Source: Flavobacterium sp. CBA20B-1
GTDB taxonomy: Bacteria; Bacteroidota; Bacteroidia; Flavobacteriales; Flavobacteriaceae
Direction of reading: 5' to 3'
Length of the DNA: 64,000 nt
Assembly: GCF_028473145.1 (NCBI RefSeq)
Contig: NZ_CP092370.1
Location: 2,480,001 to 2,544,000 of the forward strand
A program made the position numbers and the translations under genes. The notes below the pieces were generated by a model, which did not search any database, was not told where the DNA came from, and saw nothing but the letters and a program-made list of their open reading frames with translations. Shown here in pieces: positions 33,787-42,800 of this stretch. Every line of letters begins with the position of its first letter. Within the stretch, counting starts at the first letter, position 1.

Positions 33787-34542
33787 ATGAAAAAAGTTTT
33801 TGTGTTTTTAACGCTAGCAAGCCTTATTGTATCTTGTGCGGTTAAAAAAGAGATTAAAGAAGATCAATCGGTTTTAAATGGAAATTGGGAACTTGCCAGT
33901 GCGAGTTTTAGTAAAGATTTAGCGAAAGATTTTAAAGAAGGATTGCCCACTTTGACTTTTGAAAGTGCTGAAAATTTATCAGTTTACGGATACGATGGTT
34001 GCAACAGAATTAACGGAAAAGCGACTTTGAAGAAAAACCAAGAAATTAGTTTTCCTGCTGATTTTATTTCGACCATGATGGCGTGTGAAAAAGTGAAAAG
34101 TGATGACTACAGAAAAGCTTTGTCGCAAGCTACTTCGTATGAATTAAAACATAATGTGTTGATTTTAAAATCAGACAGTGGCGAAATGAAATTCCACAAA
34201 GTAACGTTGAACGGAAACTGGTATTTAGATAAAATTTATGTCGGAAAAATTAAAGCAGCCGATTTGTATCCCTACAAAAAACCTTTTATTAAGATTGATA
34301 TCAACCAACCGGTTTTTTCAGGAAACACAGCTTGCAATGCAATCAATGGGCAGTTGTTAATGTATCAAAACACTATGAAATTTAACCATATCACATCAAC
34401 TAAAATGTTTTGCGATGGTGTAAACGAAAAGGTTTTTACTGATGCTTTAGAAAAAGTCACGCATTATAAATTAGAAGGAACGCGCCTGATTTTATTAGAA
34501 AAAGAAAAGAAAATAATGGAACTGGTGCAGCAGTATGAATAA
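33787..34542 (+). CDS. Lipoprotein with two META (HslJ-like) domains
   Basis: 251 residues. Lipobox LIVS-C at Cys17. Two META units follow: the first LNGNWELASASF...YGYDGCNRINGKAT...ISTMMACE, the second LNGNWYLDKIYV...FSGNTACNAINGQLL...STKMFCDG. Each has the paired Cys of the family (GCNRI with MACE, ACNAI with MFCD), probably disulfide-bonded. META domains are envelope proteins linked to stress and antibiotic tolerance in HslJ. The last 18 codons and the first part of the terminator are repeated downstream at 34650-34724. Confidence 0.88.
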   Translation: MKKVFVFLTLASLIVSCAVKKEIKEDQSVLNGNWELASASFSKDLAKDFKEGLPTLTFESAENLSVYGYDGCNRINGKATLKKNQEISFPADFISTMMACEKVKSDDYRKALSQATSYELKHNVLILKSDSGEMKFHKVTLNGNWYLDKIYVGKIKAADLYPYKKPFIKIDINQPVFSGNTACNAINGQLLMYQNTMKFNHITSTKMFCDGVNEKVFTDALEKVTHYKLEGTRLILLEKEKKIMELVQQYE

Positions 34543-34565
34543 GTAAAGTCGCTTTTTTGAAAAGT

Positions 34566-34643
34566 GTCATTCTGAACGAAATGAAATGTAGTGAAGAATC
34601 TTTACTATTTATTGTTAAGATTCCTCCTTCATCGGAATGACAG
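34566..34643. repeat. 78-bp imperfect palindromic intergenic element
   Basis: Starts TGTCATTCTGA (34566-34576) and ends TCGGAATGACA (34633-34643), inverted with one mismatch. Inside, GAAGAATCTT and AAGATTCCTCC form a second pair. Elements with these ends are widespread between genes in Bacteroidota, as I recall. Confidence 0.7.
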
Positions 34644-34649
34644 CTAAAC

Positions 34650-34705
34650 TGATTTCGTTAGAAAAAGATAAGAAAATCATGGAATTGGTGCAACAGTATG
34701 AATAA
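34650..34705 (+). pseudogene. Remnant of a second META-domain gene (C-terminal tail only)
   Basis: In frame it reads LISLEKDKKIMELVQQYE then TAA, against LILLEKEKKIMELVQQYE then TAA at the end of the intact gene. The DNA similarity continues into the terminator (34711-34729). Nothing of the rest of the gene remains. Confidence 0.65.
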
Positions 34706-34710
34706 TTAAA

Positions 34711-34735
34711 GTCGCTTTTTTGAAGCGACTTTTTT
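34711..34735 (+). terminator. Terminator of the META locus
   Basis: GTCGCTT (34711-34717) pairs with AAGCGAC (34723-34729), then six T. The equivalent site after the intact gene keeps only the left arm. Confidence 0.8.
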
Positions 34736-34742
34736 ACTATAT

Positions 34743-34970
34743 TAACTCATAGTGCATTATTAAATAAACTATAACACACTGATATGTAAATATTTGTTTT
34801 TGTTACCATAGATACACAGATGTAATTTTACAAAATTAATGCTACTATTTATTAATTTTCACAGATATTGAATGCATCGCATTCAATAAAGATGCGTCAT
34901 TTTTATGATTTGCTTAAAGTAATATAAAAATCTGTGCATCTGTGGGAATTCTATAATGCACTACGGGTTA
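34743..34970. mobile_element. 228-bp MITE-like element with 18-bp terminal inverted repeats
   Basis: Left end TAACTCATAGTGCATTAT (34743-34760); right end ATAATGCACTACGGGTTA (34953-34970), the reverse complement with two mismatches. A nested inverted pair lies inside: CCATAGATACACAGAT (from 34805) against ATCTGTGCATCTGTGG (34930-34945). It is flanked by TAT on both sides, a possible 3-bp target duplication. No coding capacity. A truncated copy lies at 26717-26813. Confidence 0.6.
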
Positions 34971-34972
34971 TA

Positions 34973-36097
34973 TTAATTAACCTGTTCCCACCATTTTTCA
35001 AAAACCTGATCTTGCTGGTTTAAATAAATTACTTCACCAATTTTTGGAGTAATTAATTGCGATGCCGTTTGTTTTGCACTTGCAATACTTACGCGTTCCA
35101 AAGGTTCTTTCCACGGATGGTTTGCCAATTTGAATTTAGAACTGTGAACAGGGAAAAAGCGCTTTGCTTGCAAATCGTTGCTTGCTTGCACTACTTCTTC
35201 GGGCATCATGTGAATGTATTTCCATTTTCTGTCGTACTGTCCGTTTTCAAGAATCGCTAAATCAAACGGGCCGTATTTTGTACCAATTTCTTTAAAGTGC
35301 GTATCATAACCGCTATCTCCACCTAAATAGATGTTTAAATTTTTTGTTTGCAGCACATATGAAGCCCATAAAGTGGTATTTCGTTTAAAACTTCTACCCG
35401 AAAAATGACGTGCTGGAGTAGCCGTGATCTTGATAGAATCGGTTAAAGATGCATCTTCATACCAATCTAATTCGGTGATGTTTTCTTTTGGAAATCCCCA
35501 ATATTCTAAATGTGCACCCACACCCAACGGACAAATAATTTTGCTTACTTTGTCTTTAATATTTTTAAACGATGAATAATCTAAGTGGTCGTAATGATCG
35601 TGCGTTAAAATTAAAACATCAATTTTAGGCAATGCCTCACAAGTGAACATGTCGGCACCTGCAAAAGCAGTATTTGTTCCATATAAAGGCGAGGCGTTTT
35701 TGCTTAAAACTGGATCAATCAAAAGCGATTGTCCATCAATTTTCATGTAGTAAGACGAATGCCCGAACCAAACCATGAAATCATCATTTATTGTGTTTTC
35801 TAATAAATTGGTATTTACACAAGGAATACTATCGGTTGGTTTGGTGTGTTCAATTTTTGAAAATAACAGTTCTTTTATCATACCAAAATAAGTAGCATCT
35901 TCTGATAATGCGGGTGTGTTTGATAAGTTTTGAAACTGACCGTTTGTATAATTTTTTGATTGTTGAATACGTTTTAAGCGCTCGCCCGATGGTTGTTTTC
36001 CAAAAAGCGGATGTTGTAAAAAGATCAATGTTCCGGCAATTAAAATTCCGATAACAAGCAGGGTAGTAGTCATTAATTTTTTTCGTTTTATTTTCAT
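34973..36097 (-). CDS. MBL-fold metallo-hydrolase, NAPE-PLD/UlaG-like, membrane-anchored
   Basis: 374 residues from the ATG at 36097; an upstream ATG at 36112 adds five residues. An N-terminal membrane helix (TTTLLVIGILIAGTLIFLQ) precedes a linker and the metallo-beta-lactamase fold: VWFGHSSYYMKIDGQSLLIDPVLS, the metal motif LTHDHYDHLD, GVGAHLEYWGF, PARHFSGR, YLGGDSGYD and FPVHSSKF. This is the family of N-acyl-phosphatidylethanolamine phospholipase D-like enzymes. It is probably exposed to the periplasm; the substrate is not established. Confidence 0.9.
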   Translation of the reverse strand: MKIKRKKLMTTTLLVIGILIAGTLIFLQHPLFGKQPSGERLKRIQQSKNYTNGQFQNLSNTPALSEDATYFGMIKELLFSKIEHTKPTDSIPCVNTNLLENTINDDFMVWFGHSSYYMKIDGQSLLIDPVLSKNASPLYGTNTAFAGADMFTCEALPKIDVLILTHDHYDHLDYSSFKNIKDKVSKIICPLGVGAHLEYWGFPKENITELDWYEDASLTDSIKITATPARHFSGRSFKRNTTLWASYVLQTKNLNIYLGGDSGYDTHFKEIGTKYGPFDLAILENGQYDRKWKYIHMMPEEVVQASNDLQAKRFFPVHSSKFKLANHPWKEPLERVSIASAKQTASQLITPKIGEVIYLNQQDQVFEKWWEQVN

Positions 36098-36145
36098 GCA
36101 ACGAATGTGCAAAAATTAAATGAAACGAAATGTTAATAAAAACAA

Positions 36146-36181
36146 AAAAAGCCTTAGATAGAAAACTATTCAAGGCTTTTT
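36146..36181 (-). terminator. Terminator upstream of the MBL gene, downstream of lgt
   Basis: AAAAAGCCTT (36146-36155) pairs with AAGGCTTTTT (36172-36181). On the minus strand it ends the yidD-lgt transcript. Confidence 0.75.
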
Positions 36182-36199
36182 ATAATTAATTGTCTCTTT

Positions 36200-37117
36200 T
36201 TAGTGTGATACAGGTCGGTTTTTGGCAGTTGCCCAAATATAAATTCCTGCAATGATGAACGGAATACTTAACCACTGACCTGTTGATAATAATCCTAACG
36301 AAGATTCAAATCCGCCCTGGCTTTCTTTAACGTATTCCACCACAAATCGAATCAACCATAAGAATACCAAAAATACTCCGAAGATTTTTCCTAAATAGTT
36401 TCGTGCATCGGTTTTCCAGTACATAAACATTAAAACGATGAACAAAATTACGTATCCAAATGCTTCATATAATTGGGTAGGGTGACGAAACGGAATGGCT
36501 TCTAAAATGGTTGAAAATCTAGGGTCGGTTTCTATTAGTTTATAAGCTTCGTTTTTATTGGCAGCCTGCGTAATTCCCATTAAATTGTTTGCTCGCCAAA
36601 ACTCTTCCTCTCGAATAAATTTTATTCCAAAAGGAAATGATTTTTCGGTGATATGACCGTAAATTTCAGAGTTGAAAAAGTTACCCAATCGAACAAAAAC
36701 ACCACCAATCGTGATTGATAAAACCACACGGTCTAAAATCCACAACAACGGTTTTTTAATAATTCGGCTGTAAAAAAACATTGCCAAAATAATACCAATT
36801 GCTGCTCCATGGCTTGCTAATCCTGCAAATCCGGTAAATTCAAATGGATCAAATCTAAATGGCAACAATATTTCTGATAAATGATGCTGGTAATAATCCC
36901 AATCGTAAAAGAATACATGCCCCAAACGCGCACCCAATAAAGTGGCTATAAACGTGTAGAAAAAAAGTTTGTCTAACTCATCTTGTGAGCGATTTTCGCG
37001 GTGATATACTTTGCTCATAATGTAATAGCCCAAACCAAAAGCCACTACAAACATTAAACTATAAAAGCGCAGGGTGAAACCTGCAATGGTAATTCCTTCA
37101 GACGGATTCCAAATCAT
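36200..37117 (-). CDS. lgt: Prolipoprotein diacylglyceryl transferase
   Basis: 305 residues, seven membrane helices. Family landmarks: FTLRFYSLMFVVAFGLGYYI, GARLGHVFFYDWDYY, HGAAIGIILAMFFY, and the signature RLGNFFNSEIYGHITEKSFPFG (GNFxNxEiyG). PTQLYEAFGYVILF carries the late conserved block. It transfers diacylglycerol from phosphatidylglycerol to the lipobox Cys, the first step for the lipoproteins at 2299 and 33787. It lies 22 bp after yidD. Confidence 0.96.
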   Translation of the reverse strand: MIWNPSEGITIAGFTLRFYSLMFVVAFGLGYYIMSKVYHRENRSQDELDKLFFYTFIATLLGARLGHVFFYDWDYYQHHLSEILLPFRFDPFEFTGFAGLASHGAAIGIILAMFFYSRIIKKPLLWILDRVVLSITIGGVFVRLGNFFNSEIYGHITEKSFPFGIKFIREEEFWRANNLMGITQAANKNEAYKLIETDPRFSTILEAIPFRHPTQLYEAFGYVILFIVLMFMYWKTDARNYLGKIFGVFLVFLWLIRFVVEYVKESQGGFESSLGLLSTGQWLSIPFIIAGIYIWATAKNRPVSH

Positions 37118-37139
37118 AATAACTATTTTTTAATTGTTT

Positions 37140-37379
37140 TTATGGAACAGGATCATACCCCGATTTTCCCCAAGGATGGCATTTTGCAATACGTTTGACA
37201 CCTAACCAACTCCCTTTGAACAAACCATGTTTTCTTAGGGCTTCTAAGGTATAATGCGAACATGTAGGCGTGAACCTGCACGAGGGCGGCGTTAAGGGCG
37301 AAATCACCAATTGGTAAAAACGTATCAGCACAACAAAAGGAAAAATGAGTATTTTTTTGAGTTGTTCCATAAGTATCAA
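37140..37379 (-). CDS. yidD: Membrane protein insertion efficiency factor YidD
   Basis: 79 residues. Family core [33 protein letters not shown]...[20 protein letters not shown] with the three conserved Cys. An internal ATG (37370, MEQLKKI) is an equally likely start. Small amphipathic protein that assists YidC-dependent insertion. It is followed by lgt, and it is upstream-bounded by the cysS terminator. Confidence 0.95.
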   Translation of the reverse strand: MILMEQLKKILIFPFVVLIRFYQLVISPLTPPSCRFTPTCSHYTLEALRKHGLFKGSWLGVKRIAKCHPWGKSGYDPVP

Positions 37380-37389
37380 AGATAAAAAA

Positions 37390-37415
37390 AGCTACCGTTT
37401 AAGTAGCTCTTTTTT
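37390..37415 (-). terminator. Terminator of folE-cysS
   Basis: AGCTAC (37390-37395) pairs with GTAGCT (37403-37408), flanked by A and T runs, directly behind the cysS stop codon on the minus strand. Confidence 0.75.
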
Positions 37416-37423
37416 TGTAAAAT

Positions 37424-38890
37424 TTATAATGTAAAAGTTGTGCCTTCTTTTCCGTCTTTTAGCTCGATACCGATTGCTGCCAATTGATTGCGGATTAAAT
37501 CAGATTGTGCAAAATCTTTGTTGGCACGTGCCAAGTTGCGCATGTTGATTAAAAGGTTTACAACTTCTTCTAATTTTTGGTTGTTGTTTGCTGTTTCTGC
37601 GTGATACAATCCCAACACATCAAAGACCAAAGCGTTTAATGTTTCTTTCAAAAGATCTAAATCGGCTGCCGAAATGGTAGCTTTGTTTTCTTTAACCGAA
37701 TTAATGAATTTCACTGCTTCAAAAATAGTTGCAATCAAAACCGGGCTATTGAAATCATCTAATAATGCATCCAAACATTTCTGTTTCCATTCTGATACAT
37801 TAAAGGTAGATGTTGCCGAAGTGTTTAAATCGGCAAGCGATTTTATGGCATCCATCAATCGGTCAAAACCTTTTTCAGATGCCAACATAGCTTCGTTCGA
37901 TATATCTAAAACGCTGCGGTAATGTGCTTGTAAAAAACAGAAACGCAATACGCCGGGTGTAAAAGGTTTTTCAAAGAAATCATTTTCGCCCGTGATTAAC
38001 TGCATTGGTAAAATATAGTTTCCGGTAGATTTACTCATGCGTTGTCCGTTCATGGTCAGCATATTGGCGTGCATCCAATAACGAACAGGCGAGTTGCCGT
38101 TGCACGCTTTTCCTTGTGCAATTTCGCATTCGTGATGAGGGAATTTTAAATCCATTCCGCCGCCGTGAATATCAAATTCATCGCCCAAATACTTCGTGCT
38201 CATTGCAGTACATTCCAAATGCCAACCCGGAAAACCATCGCCCCAAGGAGACGACCAACGCATGATATGTTGCGGAGAAGCTTTTTTCCACAAGGCAAAA
38301 TCCTGTGGATTTTTCTTCTCGTTTTGTCCGTCCAAATCACGAGTATTTTCAAACAATTCTTCGATGTTTCTGCGCGAAAGTTCCCCGTAATTCAAACCGC
38401 GTTTATTGTATTCCAGCACATCAAAATAAACCGAACCGTTACTTTCGTAAGCAAAACCTTTATCGATCAATTTTTGAGTAAGTTCTAATTGTTCGATAAT
38501 ATGCCCAGTCGCAGTTGGTTCGATAGTAGGAGGAAGCAGGTTGAACAACTTTAATACGTTATGAAAATCAACCGTATATTTCTGAACAATTTCCATTGGT
38601 TCCAACTTCTCCAAACGCGATTGTTTCACAAAGCGGTCGTTGTTCACATCGCCGTCATCGGTTAAATGGCCGGCATCGGTAATATTTCGCACATAACGAA
38701 CTTTGAATCCCAAATATTGAAGGCTTCGGAAGATAAAATCAAACGAAAGAAAAGTACGTACATTTCCCAAATGCACATTGCTGTAAACAGTAGGTCCACA
38801 AACATACATACCCACTTTATCTTCGTGCAAAGGTTTAAAAAGTTCTTTTTCTCCAGTAATTGAATTGTATATTTTTAGGTTTTCTTTCAT
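37424..38890 (-). CDS. cysS: Cysteinyl-tRNA synthetase
   Basis: 488 residues from the ATG at 38890 ([20 protein letters not shown]). A start nine codons further up would add a non-family leader (MLIRNCAKI), so I reject it. Class I synthetase: [20 protein letters not shown] (Cys zinc ligand and HxGH-type motif HLGN), zinc site continuing at ECTAMS and HHECEIAQ, and KMSKS form [10 protein letters not shown]. It charges tRNA-Cys. It lies 39 bp downstream of folE on the same strand. Confidence 0.97.
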   Translation of the reverse strand: MKENLKIYNSITGEKELFKPLHEDKVGMYVCGPTVYSNVHLGNVRTFLSFDFIFRSLQYLGFKVRYVRNITDAGHLTDDGDVNNDRFVKQSRLEKLEPMEIVQKYTVDFHNVLKLFNLLPPTIEPTATGHIIEQLELTQKLIDKGFAYESNGSVYFDVLEYNKRGLNYGELSRRNIEELFENTRDLDGQNEKKNPQDFALWKKASPQHIMRWSSPWGDGFPGWHLECTAMSTKYLGDEFDIHGGGMDLKFPHHECEIAQGKACNGNSPVRYWMHANMLTMNGQRMSKSTGNYILPMQLITGENDFFEKPFTPGVLRFCFLQAHYRSVLDISNEAMLASEKGFDRLMDAIKSLADLNTSATSTFNVSEWKQKCLDALLDDFNSPVLIATIFEAVKFINSVKENKATISAADLDLLKETLNALVFDVLGLYHAETANNNQKLEEVVNLLINMRNLARANKDFAQSDLIRNQLAAIGIELKDGKEGTTFTL

Positions 38891-38929
38891 AATTTTTGCG
38901 CAATTGCGAATTAGCAAATTCGCGTTAAA

Positions 38930-39601
38930 CTAAAACTGCGTATCTAATTTAATATAGTCTAAAAATTCTCTGCGGGTAACATCGTTTTTAAAAGCACCAC
39001 TGAACTCTGCAGTAACAGTTGAACTTTCAATATCGCGAATTCCACGAGAATTTACACATAAATGTTTGGCATCTACCACACAAGCCACATCGTCGGTTCC
39101 CAATACACGTTTTAATTCTTCAACAATCTGAATCGTTAAACGTTCTTGAACCTGCGGACGTTTTGCGTAATAATCTACAATACGGTTCATTTTAGACAAA
39201 CCAACCACTTTTCCGTTTGAAATGTATGCCACATGCGCACGCCCAACGATTGGCAGTAAATGATGCTCGCAGGTTGAATAAACCACAATGTTTTTTTCGA
39301 CCAACATTTCGTTATACTTATATTTATTGTCAAAAGTAGATGAAGAAGGTTTTTTTTCAGGATTCAATCCACCAAAAATTTCCTTCACAAACATTTTAGC
39401 CACACGGTTAGGAGTACCTTTTAAACTATCGTCGGTTAAATCCATACCCAAAGTATTTAAAATATTTTCTACATCTTTCTTGATTCGTTCAATTTTTTCA
39501 TCGTCCGAAATAGAAAAAGCGTCGGCTCTCAAAGGTGTATAGTCGCTTGTTCCAATGTGGTTTTCGCCTATATCATCGTGTAATGCGTCTGATTTACACA
39601 T
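38930..39601 (-). CDS. folE: GTP cyclohydrolase I
   Basis: 223 residues from the ATG at 39601 (MCKSDALHDDIGENHIG). The upstream in-frame extension is hydrophobic, covers the promoter and is rejected. Motifs: VVYSTCEHHLLPIVGRAHVAY (zinc Cys and His), GLSKMNRIVDYYAKRPQVQERLT, and ACVVDAKHLCVNSRGIRD with the second zinc Cys. First step of tetrahydrofolate synthesis (GTP to dihydroneopterin triphosphate), active as a decamer in the cytoplasm. Confidence 0.96.
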   Translation of the reverse strand: MCKSDALHDDIGENHIGTSDYTPLRADAFSISDDEKIERIKKDVENILNTLGMDLTDDSLKGTPNRVAKMFVKEIFGGLNPEKKPSSSTFDNKYKYNEMLVEKNIVVYSTCEHHLLPIVGRAHVAYISNGKVVGLSKMNRIVDYYAKRPQVQERLTIQIVEELKRVLGTDDVACVVDAKHLCVNSRGIRDIESSTVTAEFSGAFKNDVTRREFLDYIKLDTQF

Positions 39602-39639
39602 AATTTTAATAGTATTTATTAGATAAAATATTAAGAATG

Positions 39640-39647
39640 CAAATATA
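39640..39647 (-). promoter_or_regulatory. -7 element (TATATTTG) of folE
   Basis: TATATTTG on the minus strand fits TAnnTTTG, 38 bp before the ATG. The -33 part is not a clear TTG. Confidence 0.45.
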
Positions 39648-39855
39648 GTGAAATGTGCTAAATAAAGTATTGTAGTCAAGAAATATAATACGTGTGATGT
39701 GTTTTTTCGGTAGCTTAAAACTGTTAAATTTTACCTTGTTTAAAACTTTTTCAAAAAAAACCTTAATAGTTTCTTAATTTTATGTAAATTTCGCTTTTAA
39801 AAACAAAGTGTGTTTTTTTGTTTTATTTAACTCATAAATTTTATATTAACTAACT

Positions 39856-42800
39856 ATGAGAAACAAATATTTATTAATACTGTTTTTAGTAACCAGCTTT
39901 TTAGGATTTAGCCAGCAGTACAATTATGTGGCTGTGGACGCTACTTATACGCCCGACGAGCTTGTGAAGGATGTTTTAGTGCGATCTCAATGTGATTTGG
40001 TGTCTAATGTAAGATATCAAAATGGAGATGGATCGCCACAGGCTCAACAGTATTACAATTTGGCGTATTTTAACCAAAACGGTTCAACTTTTCCTTTTGA
40101 GGATGGTGTCGTTTTGTGTACTGATTCACCTGCTGAAATTCCTGGGCCATCACTTAGGCAAACAAGTGGTGTGAACGGTGAACGTTGGGCTGGAGATCAA
40201 ACTTTAAATGATGCTATTAATAATGCAGGGGGAGGGTCGCAGCCTACCTATCGATCTACTCAACTTGAATTTGATTTTATACCGGTCCAAAGTTCAGTTA
40301 CTTTTGATTACTTATTTGCATCAAATAGTTATCATTCCCAGTGTGGAGAGTGGTGTGAAAATGGAGCTATGTTTGCAGCATGGTTAATTGATACAACGAC
40401 AGGAGTAGGACAAAACTTAGCGCTAGTTCCAAATACAACAGACCCAATTTCAATTAATACGGTACGTGATGTAACAAAGTCAGGAGGAACTTGTGCCAAT
40501 GTTAACCCTTTGTATATGGGAAATGTTTATGCAGCCCCGAGCACTACACCAGCTTTGTCTGCACCTATTAATTATATAGGTCATACAGTTCCAATGACAT
40601 CTTTAACGGCTAATGTTATTGTTGGTAGAAAATACACAATTAAATTAGCGGTAATAGATTTCTGTCCAAACAACAGACATAGTAGTGCTGCATTTTTCAA
40701 AGCAGGAAGTTTTGATATTGGTAATTTAGATTTAGGTAACCCTGTTTTAATTGAGAACGGCGAAGGTTTATGTGTGGGAGATAGCTATACGTTACAGTCT
40801 GGTTTAGATCCGAATTTATTTACTTTTGAGTGGTTTAAAGATGGTGTCCAAATTCCAGGTCAAACCGGTCCTAATTTAGTAGTTACAGAAACGGGAGAAT
40901 ACAGTGTAAAAGGTTTTATACCTAACGTAACAGGCTGTATTTTAGAAGCACCGCCCGTTCGAATTGAATTTTTTGATTATGTAACGATTTCTGCGCCACA
41001 AAATATATCATTGTGTCCGAGTTCAGGTTCTTCGACCCGATTTAATTTAGACGATGCCTTGACAGGTGTAACGAGCAATCCAGATATATTATTCAGTTAT
41101 TATTTAACGCAACAAGATGCGGAGAATGATACCAATGCAATTTCTAATTTTTATAATTTACCGAATAGTACTACCGGTTCATTAACGATTTGGGTTCGTG
41201 CATACGAGTTGAATAATCCATGTCCTTATGTAACCTCATTTACAATCAGTTTACTAAATTGTAGTTTAACGTTAAATCCTTTACCGGACTTATCGATATG
41301 TGAGGGAGCGAGCGTACAAACGTTTGATTTAACGGTTCAAACCCCTGTTGTTTACAACAATGCAGCAGGTTATATAGTAACTTACCACTTAAGCAAACCC
41401 GATGCAGATACAGGCATCAATGCGATACCATCGGGAAGTTTAGCAACTTATAACGGAACAAACGGTGAACGTATATGGGTTCGCGTTACCGATAGTAACA
41501 ACTCATTGTCATTTGGAGTAACTTCTTTCTATTTATATAGAAACTTATTGCCGCTAATCCAAACCACGGTTTTACCAATCACAGCATGTGAAAACGGAAA
41601 CACAGGTTTAGCAAATTTCGATTTGAATTTAGCTTATAGCACCGTACCTGTTAGCCCACTAGGTGTGTCTTTAGAGTTTTACAGCACCCAGCAAGATGCA
41701 TTATTAGGCAACACCGCGTTAATGCTGCCTGTAAATTACACCGGAGCAGCGGGAACTATTTATGTGCGTGTACGCAATTTAGACGGCGACTGTTTCACGG
41801 TAGTTCCTTTGCAGTTACAAATCATCAACACTCCAGTAGCTAACAGCATTGCACCATTGACATATTGTGATTTAAACAATGATGGATTTGGAGAATTTAA
41901 CTTAGATGTAACCCGCGTATTAATCGCAGGAAACCCAATGCCGGCTAATTCGGTAGTTACTTTCCACGAAACCCAAGGAGATGCAGATGCCAATGCAAAT
42001 GCCATCTTCAATACCGGCGCTTACATTAATAAAGTAAAAGACCAACAAACGATTTATGTACGCGTAGGGTTTACCAACTCTAGCTGTTATAACACGGTTC
42101 CTTTGGTGTTAATCGTAAACAAAACTCCTGCCATTACCCCAATTCGAGGTCTTCAGGTTTGTGACATTAATAATGATGGAGTAGAAACAGTAAACCTACG
42201 CAGCAAAGAATCAGAAATGTTAACCGGTTTAAACGCTGCCAACTATACAGTAAGCTACCATATAAGTTCAGCCGCAGCAATGGCAAATACGGGAGCAATA
42301 GGCAACCCAACCAATTTTTCAACCAGTGTATCAACAGTAGTTTATGTACGTGTAACCGATAACACCACAGGTTGTTTCGTAGTAAGTCGCATCAATATTG
42401 AATTGGTAGCTATGCCGGTTGTAGCCAACCCGTTACCAACCGTTACAAAATGTGATACCAATGGGGATGGTTTTGAAGTGTTTGATTTAGCAAGTTTAAA
42501 AGCAGGAATCATCGGCACGCAACAAGGCTTAGATGTAAGTTTCCATTATAACAACAGCGATGCGCAAACCGGGTTAAACCCATTGGCAAACCAATACCAA
42601 AACGTATCTGCCAACGTACAAACCATCTATGTTCGCGTATTTAACGCAAGTACGGGATGTTTTGTAGTAAGCACTATGAATTTAGAAGTAAAAGCCAACC
42701 CTGTTATTACTGCACCAAGTACACCTTATGTAATATGTAGCGATTCAGGTTTTGGTACCATTAATATTTACTTATACGGAAAAGCATTGATAGATGCTAC

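Larger units (their letters stand above)
34543..34972. other. Repeat-dense intergenic region
   Basis: It contains a broken copy of the META-gene terminator, a 78-bp palindromic element (34566-34643), the remnant of a second META gene tail with its intact terminator (34650-34735), and a 228-bp element with terminal inverted repeats (34743-34970) ending 2 bp from the stop codon of the next gene. Confidence 0.75.
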
